Shown here piece by piece: positions 1-12,453 of a DNA stretch of 63,506 bases. The notes under the pieces were generated by a model that searched no databases, was not told the DNA's origin, and saw nothing but the letters and a program-made list of their open reading frames with translations. Source of the stretch: Euglena gracilis (lineage: Eukaryota; Euglenozoa; Euglenophyceae; Euglenales; Euglenaceae); assembly GCA_900893395.1 (NCBI GenBank), contig CAAHFI011465846.1, positions 1-63,506 on the forward strand. Reading direction: 5' to 3'. Numbering within the stretch: position 1 is the stretch's first letter; each line of letters starts with the position of its first letter. A program made the translations under genes and the position numbers.

Positions 1-3000
1 CGAAGGGCGCCGGTGGTCGTGACGACCGAAAACGGCCGCGGCGACCGTCGTTTTGCAGCCCGGAATGGCCGATCGGGCCAAAAAGACGTTTTCTGGGCGT
101 TCGTCATTTTCGTGCGTTTTGCGCCTCCGGGCGGTAAGTGCTGTGTTTTCCGCACGCCGGCCGCGGCGGAAATGGGGTCTCCGCGTCTGCGTCCTTCGCA
201 AACAATCAGGCGAAGGGCGCCGGTGGTCGAGACGACCGAAAACGGCGCCGACCGGTCGTTTTGCAGCCCGAGATCGGGCCGATCGCCAAAAACGTTTTCT
301 GGGCGTTCGTCATTTTCGTGCGTTTTTGCGCCTCCCGGGCGGTAAGTGCTGTGTTTTCCGCACGCCGGCCGCGGCGGAAATGGGGTCTCCGCGTCTGCGT
401 CCTTCGCAACAATCAGCGAAGGGCGCCGGTGGTCGAGACGACCGAAAACGCCGCGGCGACGGTCGTTTTGCAGCCCGGAATGGCCGATCGCGCCAAAAAA
501 TGACGTTTTCTGGCGTTCGTCATTTTCGTGCGTTTTTGCGCCTCCCGGGCGGTAAGTGCTGTGTTTTCCGCACGCCGGCCGCGGCGGAAATGGGGTCTCC
601 GCGTCTGCGGTCCTTCGCAACAATCAGGCGAAGGGCGCCGGTGGTCGAGACGACCGAAAACGGCCGGCGACGGTCGTTTTGCAGCCCGGAAGGGCCGATC
701 GGGCCAAAAACGACGTTTTCTGGGCGTTCGTATTTTCGTGCGTTTTTGCGCCTCCCGGGCGGTAAGTGCTGTGTTTTCCGCAGCGCCGGCCGCGGGGAAA
801 TGGGGTCTCCGCGTCTGCGGTCCTTCGCAACAATCAGGCGAAGGGCGCCGGTGGTCGAGACGACCGAAAACGGCGACCGGTCGTTTTGAGCCGGGAATGG
901 CCGATCGGGCCAAAACGACGTTTTCTGGGCGTTCGTCATTTTCGTGCGTTTTTGCGCCCCCGGGCGGTAAGTGCTGTGTTTTCCGCACGCCCGGGCGGAA
1001 ATGGGGTCTCCGCGTCTGCGGTCCTTCGCAAACAATCAGGCGAAGGCGCCGGTGGTCGAGACGACCGAAAACGGCCGGCGACCGGTCGTTTTGCCGCCCG
1101 GAATGGGCCGATCGCCAAAAATGACGTTTTTGGGCGTTCGTCATTTTCGTGCGTTTTTGCGCCTCCCGGGCGGTAAGTGCTGTGTTTTCCGCACGCCGGC
1201 CGCGGCGGAAATGGGGTCTCCCGCGTCTGCGGTCCTTCGCAACAATCAGGCGAAGGGCGCCGTGGTCGAGACGACCGAAAACGGCCGGCGACCGGTCGTT
1301 TTGCAGCCCGGAATGGGCCGATCGGCCAAAAATGACGTTTTCTGGGCGTTCGTCATTTTCGTGCGTTTTTTGCGCCTCCCGGGCGGTAAGTGCTGTGTTT
1401 TCCGCACGCCGGCCGCGGCGGAAATGGGGTCTCCGCGTCTGCGGTCCTTCGCAACAATCAGGCGAAGGGCGCCGGTGGTCGAGACGACCGAAAACGGCCG
1501 CGGCGACCGGTCGTTTTGCAGCCCGGAATGGGCCGATCGGCCAAAAAGACGTTTTCTGGGCGTTCGTCATTTTCGTGCGTTTTTGCGCCTCGGGCGGTAA
1601 GTGCTGTGTTTTCCGCACGCCGGCCGCGGCGGAAATGGGGTCTCCGCGTCTGCGGTCCTTCGCAACAATCAGGCGAAGGGCGGCCGGGTCGAGACGACCG
1701 AAAACGGCCCGGCGACCGGTCGTTTTGCAGCCCGGAATGGGCCGATCGGGCCAAAAAGACGTTTTCTGGGCGTTCGTCATTTTCGTGCGTTTTTGCGCCT
1801 CCCGGGCGGTAAGTGCTGTGTTTTCCGCACGCCGGCCGCGGCGGAAATGGGTCTCCGCGTCTGCGGTCCTTCGCAACAATCAGGCGAAGGCGCCGGTGGT
1901 CGAGACGACCGAAAACGGCGCGGCGACCGGTCGTTTGCAGCCCGGAATGGGCCGATCGGGCCAAAAACGACGTTTTCTGGCGTTCGTCATTTTCGTGCGT
2001 TTTTGCGCCTCCCGGGCGGTAAGTGCTGTGTTTTCCGCACGCCGGCCGCGGCGGAAATGGGGTCTCCGTGTCCTTCGCAAACAATCAGGCGAAGGGCGCC
2101 GGAGGTCGAGACGACCGAAAACGGCCCGGCGACCGGTCGTTTTGCAGCCCGGAATGGGCCGATCGGCCAAAAAGACGTTTTCTGGGCGTTCGTCATTTTC
2201 GTGCGTTTTTGCGCCTCCCGGGCGGTAAGTGCTGTGTTTTCCGCACGCCGGCCGCGGCGGAAATGGGGTCTCCGCGTCTGCGGTCCTTCGCAACAATCAG
2301 GCGAAGGGCGCCGTGGTCGGACGACCGAAAACGGCCGCGGCGACCGGTCGTTTTGCAGCCCGGAATGGGCCGATCGGGCCAAAAATGACGTTTTCTGGGC
2401 GTTCGTCATTTTCGTGCGTTTTTGCGCCTCCCGGGCGGTAAGTGCTGTGTTTTCCGCACGCCGGCCGCGGCGGAAATGGGGTCTCCGCGTCTGCGGTCCT
2501 TCGCAACAATCAGGCGAAGGGCCGCGGTGGTCGAGACGACCGAAAACGGCCGCGACCGGTCGTTTTGCAGCCCGGAATGGGCCGATCGGAAAAAAACGTT
2601 TTCTGGCGTTCGTCATTTTCGTGCGTTTTGCGCTCCCGGGCGGTAAGTGCTGTGTTTTCCGCACGCCGGCCGCGGCGGAAATGGGGTCTCCGCGTCTGCG
2701 GTCCTTCGCAACAATCAGGCGAAGGGCGCCGGTGGTCGAGACGACCGAAAACGGCCGGCGACCGGTCGTTTTGCAGCCCGGAATGGCCGATCGGGCCAAA
2801 AATGACGTTTTCTGGGCGTTCGTCATTTTCGTGCGTTTTTGCGCCTCCCGGGCGGTAGTGTGTGTTTTCCGCACGCCGGCCGCGGCGGAAATGGGGTCTC
2901 CGCGTCTGCGGTCCTTCGCAACAATCAGGCGAAGGGCGCCGGTGGTCGACGACCGAAAACGGCCGCGGCGACCGGTCGTTTTGCAGCCCGGAATGGGCCG

Positions 3001-4130
3001 ATCGGGCCAAAAATGACGTTTTCTGGGCGTTCGTCATTTTCGTGCGTTTTTGCGCCTCCCGGGCGGTAAGTGCTGTGTTTTCCGCACGCCGGCCGCGGCG
3101 GAAATGGGGTCTCCGCGTCTGCGGTCCTTCGCAACAATCAGGCGAAGGGCGCCGGGGTCGAGACGACCGAAAACGGCCCGGCGACCGGTCGTTTTGCAGC
3201 CCGGAATGGGCCGATCGGCCAAAAAGACGTTTTCTGGGCGTTCGTCATTTTCGTGCGTTTTTGCGCCTCCCGGGCGGTAAGTGCTGTGTTTTCCGCACGC
3301 CGGCCGCGGCGGAAATGGGGTCTCCGCGTCTGCGGTCCTTCGCAAACAATCAGGCGAAGGGCGCCGGTGGTCGAGACGACCGAAAACGGCCCGGCGACCG
3401 GTCGTTTTGCAGCCCGGAATGGGCCGATCGGCCAAAAAACGTTTTCTGGGCGTTCGTCATTTCGTGCGTTTTTGCGCCTCCCGGGCGGTAAGTGCTGTGT
3501 TTTCCGCACGCCGGCCGCGGCGGAAATGGGTCTCCGCGTCTGCGTCCTTCGCAACAATCAGGCGAAGGGCGCCGGTGGTCGAGACGACCGAAAACGGCCG
3601 CGGCGACCGGTCGTTTTGCAGCCCGGAATGGGCCGATCGGGCCAAAAACGACGTTTTCTGGGCGTTCGTCATTTTCGTGCGTTTTTGCGCCTCCCGGGCG
3701 GTAAGTGCTGTGTTTTCCGCACGCCGGCCGCGGCGGAAATGGGGTCTCCGGTCTGCGGTCCTTCGCAACAATCAGGCGAAGGGCGCCGGTGGTCGAGACG
3801 ACCGAAAACGGCGCGGCGACCGGTCGTTTTGCAGCCCGGAATGGGCCGATCGGGCCAAAAATGACGTTTTCTGGGCGTTCGTCATTTTCGTGCGTTTTTG
3901 CGCCTCCCGGGCGGTAAGTGCTGTGTTTTCCGCACGCCGGCCGCGGCGGAAATGGGGTCTCCGCGTCTGCGGTCCTTCGCAACAATCAGGCGAAGGGCGC
4001 CGGTGGTCGAGACGACCGAAAACGGCCCGGCGACCGGTCGTTTTGCAGCCCGGAATGGGCCGATCGGCCAAAAATGACGTTTTCTGGGCGTTCGTCATTT
4101 TCGTGCGTTTTTGCGCCTCCCGGGCGGTAA
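1..4130 (+). repeat. Frayed left end of the type A array
   Basis: Landmark spacing averages about 210 bases over the first 19 intervals against 215 in the core. The first unit (1-210) differs from consensus by one substitution, one inserted base and six single-base losses, mostly in runs or doublets. The second (211-416) is 206 bases long. Losses dominate and substitutions are scarce. Natural array edges are often diverged, but natural decay should show many substitutions, especially at CpG. The indel-heavy pattern looks more like uncorrected long-read consensus at a contig end. No non-satellite sequence appears. Confidence 0.85.
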
Positions 4131-7100
4131 GTGCTGTGTTTTCCGCACGCCGGCCGCGGCGGAAATGGGGTCTCCGCGTCTGCGGTCCTTCGCAACAATC
4201 AGGCGAAGGGCGCCGGTGTCGAGACGACCGAAAACGGCCGCCGACCGGTCGTTTTGCAGCCCGGAATGGGCCGATCGGGCCAAAAACGACGTTTTCTGGG
4301 CGTTCGTCATTTTCGTGCGTTTTTGCGCCTCCCGGGCGGTAAGTGCTGTGTTTTCCGCACGCCGGCCGCGGCGGAAATGGGGTCTCCGCGTCTGCGGTCC
4401 TTCGCAACAATCAGGCGAAGGGCGCCGGTGGTCGAGACGACCGAAAACGGCCGCGGCGACCGGTCGTTTTGCCCCCGGAATGGGCCGATCGGCCAAAAAG
4501 ACGTTTTCTGGGCGTTCGTCATTTTCGTGCGTTTTTGCGCCTCCCGGGCGGTAAGTGCTGTGTTTTCCGCACGCCGGCCGCGGCGGAAATGGGGTCTCCG
4601 CGTCTGCGGTCCTTCGCAACAATCAGGCGAAGGGCGCCGGTGGTCGAGACGACCGAAAACGGCCCGGCGACCGGTCGTTTTGCAGCCCGGAATGGGCCGA
4701 TCGGGCCAAAAATGACGTTTTCTGGGCGTTCGTCATTTTCGTGCGTTTTTGCGCCTCCCGGGCGGTAAGTGCTGTGTTTTCCGCACGCCGGCCGCGGCGG
4801 AAATGGGGTCTCCGCGTCTGCGGTCCTTCGCAACAATCAGGCGAAGGGCGCCGGTGGTCGAGACGACCGAAAACGGCCCGGCGACCGGTCGTTTTGCAGC
4901 CCGGAATGGGCCGATCGGGCCAAAAATGACGTTTTGGGCGTTCGTCATTTTCGTGCGTTTTTGCGCCTCCCGGGCGGTAAGTGCTGTGTTTTCCGCACGC
5001 CGGCCGCGGCGGAAATGGGGTCTCCGCGTCTGCGGTCCTTCGCAACAATCAGGCGAAGGGCGCCGGTGGTCGAGACGACCGAAAACGGCCGACCGGTCGT
5101 TTTGCAGCCCGGAATGGGCCGATCGGGCCAAAAAGACGTTTTCTGGGCGTTCGTCATTTTCGTGCGTTTTTGCGCCTCCCGGGCGGTAAGTGCTGTGTTT
5201 TCCGCACGCCGGCCGCGGCGGAAATGGGGTCTCCGCGTCTGCGGTCCTTCGCAACAATCAGGCGAAGGGCGCCGGTGGTCGAGACGACCGAAAACGGCCG
5301 CGGCGACCGGTCGTTTTGCAGCCCGGAATGGGCCGATCGGCCAAAAAGACGTTTTCTGGGCGTTCGTCATTTTCGTGCGTTTTTGCGCCTCCCGGGCGGT
5401 AAGTGCTGTGTTTTCCGCACGCCGGCCGCGGCGGAAATGGGGTCTCCGCGTCTGCGGTCCTTCGCAACAATCAGGCGAAGGGCGCCGGTGGTCGAGACGA
5501 CCGAAAACGGCGCGGCGACCGGTCGTTTTGCAGCCCGGAATGGGCCGATCGGGCCAAAAATGACGTTTTCTGGGCGTTCGTCATTTTCGTGCGTTTTTGC
5601 GCCTCCCGGGCGGTAAGTGCTGTGTTTTCCGCACGCCGGCCGCGGCGGAAATGGGGTCTCCGCGTCTGCGGTCCTTCGCAACAATCAGGCGAAGGGCGCC
5701 GGTGGTCGAGACGACCGAAAACGGCCGCGGCGACCGGTCGTTTTGCAGCCCGGAATGGGCCGATCGGCCAAAAAACGTTTTCTGGGCGTTCGTCATTTTC
5801 GTGCGTTTTTGCGCCTCCCGGGCGGTAAGTGCTGTGTTTTCCGCACGCCGGCCGCGGCGGAAATGGGGTCTCCGCGTCTGCGGTCCTTCGCAACAATCAG
5901 GCGAAGGGCGCCGGTGGTCGAGACGACCGAAAACGGCCGCGCGACCGGTCGTTTTGCAGCCCGGAATGGGCCGATCGGCCAAAAATGACGTTTTCTGGGC
6001 GTTCGTCATTTTCGTGCGTTTTTGCGCCTCCCGGGCGGTAAGTGCTGTGTTTTCCGCACGCCGGCCGCGGCGGAAATGGGGTCTCCGCGTCTGCGGTCCT
6101 TCGCAACAATCAGGCGAAGGGCGCCGGTGGTCGAGACGACCGAAAACGGCCGCGGCGACCGGTCGTTTTGCAGCCCGGAATGGGCCGATCGGGCCAAAAA
6201 TGACGTTTTCTGGGCGTTCGTCATTTTCGTGCGTTTTTGCGCCTCCCGGGCGGTAAGTGCTGTGTTTTCCGCACGCCGGCCGCGGCGGAAATGGGGTCTC
6301 CGCGTCTGCGGTCCTTCGCAACAATCAGGCGAAGGGCGCCGGTGGTCGAGACGACCGAAAACGGCCGGCGACGGTCGTTTTGCAGCCCGGAATGGGCCGA
6401 TCGCGCCAAAAATGACGTTTTCTGGGCGTTCGTCATTTTCGTGCGTTTTTGCGCCTCCCGGGCGGTAAGTGCTGTGTTTTCCGCACGCCGGCCGCGGCGG
6501 AAATGGGGTCTCCGCGTCTGTCCTTCGCAACAATCAGGCGAAGGGCGCCGGTGGTCGAGACGACCGAAAACGGCCGGCGACCGGTCGTTTTGCAGCCCGG
6601 AATGGGCCGATCGGGCCAAAAAGACGTTTTCTGGGCGTTCGTCATTTTCGTGCGTTTTTGCGCCTCCCGGGCGGTAAGTGCTGTGTTTTCCGCACGCCGG
6701 CCGCGGCGGAAATGGGGTCTCCGCGTCTGCGGTCCTTCGCAACAATCAGGCGAAGGGCGCCGGTGGTCGAGACGACCGAAAACGGCCGGCGACCGGTCGT
6801 TTTGCAGCCCGGAATGGGCCGATCGGGCCAAAAAGACGTTTTCTGGGCGTTCGTCATTTTCGTGCGTTTTTGCGCCTCCCGGGCGGTAAGTGCTGTGTTT
6901 TCCGCACGCCGGCCGCGGCGGAAATGGGGTCTCCGCGTCTGCGGTCCTTCGCAACAATCAGGCGAAGGGCGCCGGTGGTCGAGACGACCGAAAACGGCCG
7001 CGGCGACCGGTCGTTTTGCAGCCCGGAATGGGCCGATCGGGCCAAAAAACGTTTTCTGGGCGTTCGTCATTTTCGTGCGTTTTTGCGCCTCCCGGGCGGT

Positions 7101-10100
7101 AAGTGCTGTGTTTTCCGCACGCCGGCCGCGGCGGAAATGGGGTCTCCGCGTCTGCGGTCCTTCGCAACAATCAGGCGAAGGGCGCCGGTGGTCGAGACGA
7201 CCGAAAACGGCCGGCGACCGGTCGTTTTGCAGCCCGGAATGGGCCGATCGGCCAAAAAGACGTTTTCTGGGCGTTCGTCATTTTCGTGCGTTTTTGCGCC
7301 TCCCGGGCGGTAAGTGCTGTGTTTTCCGCACGCCGGCCGCGGCGGAAATGGGGTCTCCGCGTCTGCGGTCCTTCGCAACAATCAGGCGAAGGGCGCCGGT
7401 GGTCGAGACGACCGAAAACGGCCCGGCGACCGGTCGTTTTGCAGCCCGGAATGGGCCGATCGGGCCAAAAACGACGTTTTCTGGGCGTTCGTCATTTTCG
7501 TGCGTTTTTGCGCCTCCCGGGCGGTAAGTGCTGTGTTTTCCGCACGCCGGCCGCGGCGGAAATGGGGTCTCCGCGTCTGCGGTCCTTCGCAACAATCAGG
7601 CGAAGGGCGCCGGTGGTCGAGACGACCGAAAACGGCCGCGGCGACCGGTCGTTTTGCAGCCCGGAATGGGCCGATCGGGCCAAAAAGACGTTTTCTGGGC
7701 GTTCGTCATTTTCGTGCGTTTTTGCGCCTCCCGGGCGGTAAGTGCTGTGTTTTCCGCACGCCGGCCGCGGCGGAAATGGGGTCTCCGCGTCTGCGGTCCT
7801 TCGCAACAATCAGGCGAAGGGCGCCGGTGGTCGAGACGACCGAAAACGGCCGGCGACCGGTCGTTTTGCAGCCCGGAATGGGCCGATCGGGCCAAAAACG
7901 ACGTTTTCTGGGCGTTCGTCATTTTCGTGCGTTTTTGCGCCTCCCGGGCGGTAAGTGCTGTGTTTTCCGCACGCCGGCCGCGGCGGAAATGGGGTCTCCG
8001 CGTCTGCGGTCCTTCGCAACAATCAGGCGAAGGGCGCCGGTGGTCGAGACGACCGAAAACGGCCGCGGCGACCGGTCGTTTTGCAGCCCGGAATGGGCCG
8101 ATCGGCCAAAAATGACGTTTTCTGGGCGTTCGTCATTTTCGTGCGTTTTTGCGCCTCCCGGGCGGTAAGTGCTGTGTTTTCCGCACGCCGGCCGCGGCGG
8201 AAATGGGGTCTCCGCGTCTGCGGTCCTTCGCAACAATCAGGCGAAGGGCGCCGGTGGTCGAGACGACCGAAAACGGCCGCGGCGACCGGTCGTTTTGCAG
8301 CCCGGAATGGGCCGATCGGGCCAAAAAGACGTTTTCTGGGCGTTCGTCATTTTCGTGCGTTTTTGCGCCTCCCGGGCGGTAAGTGCTGTGTTTTCCGCAC
8401 GCCGGCCGCGGCGGAAATGGGGTCTCCGCGTCTGCGGTCCTTCGCAACAATCAGGCGAAGGGCGCCGGTGGTCGAGACGACCGAAAACGGCCGCGGCGAC
8501 CGGTCGTTTTGCAGCCCGGAATGGGCCGATCGGGCCAAAAAGACGTTTTCTGGGCGTTCGTCATTTTCGTGCGTTTTTGCGCCTCCCGGGCGGTAAGTGC
8601 TGTGTTTTCCGCACGCCGGCCGCGGCGGAAATGGGGTCTCCGCGTCTGCGGTCCTTCGCAACAATCAGGCGAAGGGCGCCGGTGGTCGAGACGACCGAAA
8701 ACGGCCGCGGCGACCGGTCGTTTTGCAGCCCGGAATGGGCCGATCGGGCCAAAAATGACGTTTTCTGGGCGTTCGTCATTTTCGTGCGTTTTTGCGCCTC
8801 CCGGGCGGTAAGTGCTGTGTTTTCCGCACGCCGGCCGCGGCGGAAATGGGGTCTCCGCGTCTGCGGTCCTTCGCAACAATCAGGCGAAGGGCGCCGGTGG
8901 TCGAGACGACCGAAAACGGCCGCGCGACCGGTCGTTTTGCAGCCCGGAATGGGCCGATCGGGCCAAAAATGACGTTTTCTGGGCGTTCGTCATTTTCGTG
9001 CGTTTTTGCGCCTCCCGGGCGGTAAGTGCTGTGTTTTCCGCACGCCGGCCGCGGCGGAAATGGGGTCTCCGCGTCTGCGGTCCTTCGCAACAATCAGGCG
9101 AAGGGCGCCGGTGGTCGAGACGACCGAAAACGGCCCGGCGACCGGTCGTTTTGCAGCCCGGAATGGGCCGATCGGGCCAAAAATGACGTTTTCTGGGCGT
9201 TCGTCATTTTCGTGCGTTTTTGCGCCTCCCGGGCGGTAAGTGCTGTGTTTTCCGCACGCCGGCCGCGGCGGAAATGGGGTCTCCGCGTCTGCGGTCCTTC
9301 GCAACAATCAGGCGAAGGGCGCCGGTGGTCGAGACGACCGAAAACGGCCGCGGCGACCGGTCGTTTTGCAGCCCGGAATGGGCCGATCGGGCCAAAAAGA
9401 CGTTTTCTGGGCGTTCGTCATTTTCGTGCGTTTTTGCGCCTCCCGGGCGGTAAGTGCTGTGTTTTCCGCACGCCGGCCGCGGCGGAAATGGGGTCTCCGC
9501 GTCTGCGGTCCTTCGCAACAATCAGGCGAAGGGCGCCGGTGGTCGAGACGACCGAAAACGGCCGCGGCGACCGGTCGTTTTGCAGCCCGGAATGGGCCGA
9601 TCGGGCCAAAAATGACGTTTTCTGGGCGTTCGTCATTTTCGTGCGTTTTTGCGCCTCCCGGGCGGTAAGTGCTGTGTTTTCCGCACGCCGGCCGCGGCGG
9701 AAATGGGGTCTCCGCGTCTGCGGTCCTTCGCAACAATCAGGCGAAGGGCGCCGGTGGTCGAGACGACCGAAAACGGCCGCGGCGACCGGTCGTTTTGCAG
9801 CCCGGAATGGGCCGATCGGGCCAAAAATGACGTTTTCTGGGCGTTCGTCATTTTCGTGCGTTTTTGCGCCTCCCGGGCGGTAAGTGCTGTGTTTTCCGCA
9901 CGCCGGCCGCGGCGGAAATGGGGTCTCCGCGTCTGCGGTCCTTCGCAACAATCAGGCGAAGGGCGCCGGTGGTCGAGACGACCGAAAACGGCCCGGCGAC
10001 CGGTCGTTTTGCAGCCCGGAATGGGCCGATCGGGCCAAAAATGACGTTTTCTGGGCGTTCGTCATTTTCGTGCGTTTTTGCGCCTCCCGGGCGGTAAGTG

Positions 10101-12453
10101 CTGTGTTTTCCGCACGCCGGCCGCGGCGGAAATGGGGTCTCCGCGTCTGCGGTCCTTCGCAACAATCAGGCGAAGGGCGCCGGTGGTCGAGACGACCGAA
10201 AACGGCCGCGGCGACCGGTCGTTTTGCAGCCCGGAATGGGCCGATCGGGCCAAAAAGACGTTTTCTGGGCGTTCGTCATTTTCGTGCGTTTTTGCGCCTC
10301 CCGGGCGGTAAGTGCTGTGTTTTCCGCACGCCGGCCGCGGCGGAAATGGGGTCTCCGCGTCTGCGGTCCTTCGCAACAATCAGGCGAAGGGCGCCGGTGG
10401 TCGAGACGACCGAAAACGGCCGCGGCGACCGGTCGTTTTGCAGCCCGGAATGGGCCGATCGGGCCAAAAATGACGTTTTCTGGGCGTTCGTCATTTTCGT
10501 GCGTTTTTGCGCCTCCCGGGCGGTAAGTGCTGTGTTTTCCGCACGCCGGCCGCGGCGGAAATGGGGTCTCCGCGTCTGCGGTCCTTCGCAACAATCAGGC
10601 GAAGGGCGCCGGTGGTCGAGACGACCGAAAACGGCCGCGGCGACCGGTCGTTTTGCAGCCCGGAATGGGCCGATCGGGCCAAAAATGACGTTTTCTGGGC
10701 GTTCGTCATTTTCGTGCGTTTTTGCGCCTCCCGGGCGGTAAGTGCTGTGTTTTCCGCACGCCGGCCGCGGCGGAAATGGGGTCTCCGCGTCTGCGGTCCT
10801 TCGCAACAATCAGGCGAAGGGCGCCGGTGGTCGAGACGACCGAAAACGGCCGCGGCGACCGGTCGTTTTGCAGCCCGGAATGGGCCGATCGGGCCAAAAA
10901 GACGTTTTCTGGGCGTTCGTCATTTTCGTGCGTTTTTGCGCCTCCCGGGCGGTAAGTGCTGTGTTTTCCGCACGCCGGCCGCGGCGGAAATGGGGTCTCC
11001 GCGTCTGCGGTCCTTCGCAACAATCAGGCGAAGGGCGCCGGTGGTCGAGACGACCGAAAACGGCCGGCGACCGGTCGTTTTGCAGCCCGGAATGGGCCGA
11101 TCGGGCCAAAAATGACGTTTTCTGGGCGTTCGTCATTTTCGTGCGTTTTTGCGCCTCCCGGGCGGTAAGTGCTGTGTTTTCCGCACGCCGGCCGCGGCGG
11201 AAATGGGGTCTCCGCGTCTGCGGTCCTTCGCAACAATCAGGCGAAGGGCGCCGGTGGTCGAGACGACCGAAAACGGCCGCGGCGACCGGTCGTTTTGCAG
11301 CCCGGAATGGGCCGATCGGGCCAAAAATGACGTTTTCTGGGCGTTCGTCATTTTCGTGCGTTTTTGCGCCTCCCGGGCGGTAAGTGCTGTGTTTTCCGCA
11401 CGCCGGCCGCGGCGGAAATGGGGTCTCCGCGTCTGCGGTCCTTCGCAACAATCAGGCGAAGGGCGCCGGTGGTCGAGACGACCGAAAACGGCCGCGGCGA
11501 CCGGTCGTTTTGCAGCCCGGAATGGGCCGATCGGGCCAAAAATGACGTTTTCTGGGCGTTCGTCATTTTCGTGCGTTTTTGCGCCTCCCGGGCGGTAAGT
11601 GCTGTGTTTTCCGCACGCCGGCCGCGGCGGAAATGGGGTCTCCGCGTCTGCGGTCCTTCGCAACAATCAGGCGAAGGGCGCCGGTGGTCGAGACGACCGA
11701 AAACGGCCGCGGCGACCGGTCGTTTTGCAGCCCGGAATGGGCCGATCGGGCCAAAAATGACGTTTTCTGGGCGTTCGTCATTTTCGTGCGTTTTTGCGCC
11801 TCCCGGGCGGTAAGTGCTGTGTTTTCCGCACGCCGGCCGCGGCGGAAATGGGGTCTCCGCGTCTGCGGTCCTTCGCAACAATCAGGCGAAGGGCGCCGGT
11901 GGTCGAGACGACCGAAAACGGCCGCGCGACCGGTCGTTTTGCAGCCCGGAATGGGCCGATCGGGCCAAAAATGACGTTTTCTGGGCGTTCGTCATTTTCG
12001 TGCGTTTTTGCGCCTCCCGGGCGGTAAGTGCTGTGTTTTCCGCACGCCGGCCGCGGCGGAAATGGGGTCTCCGCGTCTGCGGTCCTTCGCAACAATCAGG
12101 CGAAGGGCGCCGGTGGTCGAGACGACCGAAAACGGCCGCGACCGGTCGTTTTGCAGCCCGGAATGGGCCGATCGGGCCAAAAATGACGTTTTCTGGGCGT
12201 TCGTCATTTTCGTGCGTTTTTGCGCCTCCCGGGCGGTAAGTGCTGTGTTTTCCGCACGCCGGCCGCGGCGGAAATGGGGTCTCCGCGTCTGCGGTCCTTC
12301 GCAACAATCAGGCGAAGGGCGCCGGTGGTCGAGACGACCGAAAACGGCCGCGCGACCGGTCGTTTTGCAGCCCGGAATGGGCCGATCGGGCCAAAAATGA
12401 CGTTTTCTGGGCGTTCGTCATTTTCGTGCGTTTTTGCGCCTCCCGGGCGGTAA
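4131..12453 (+). repeat. Type A units grading towards consensus, with three indel-prone sites
   Basis: Mean landmark spacing rises steadily: about 212.5 (4,131-6,469), 213.4 (6,469-9,884) and 214.3 (9,884-13,099). Most of the unit is already invariant. Differences concentrate at three places: the CGGCCGCGGCG loop (forms GGCCCGG, GGCCGGCG, GGCCGCGCG), the GATCGGGCC tract (GATCGGCC, GATCGCC), and the A5-TGACG segment (AAAAAGACG, AAAAACGACG, AAAAAACG). GATCGGCC makes a perfect 12-bp palindrome, GGCCGATCGGCC. The same variants recur in many non-adjacent units. Confidence 0.85.
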
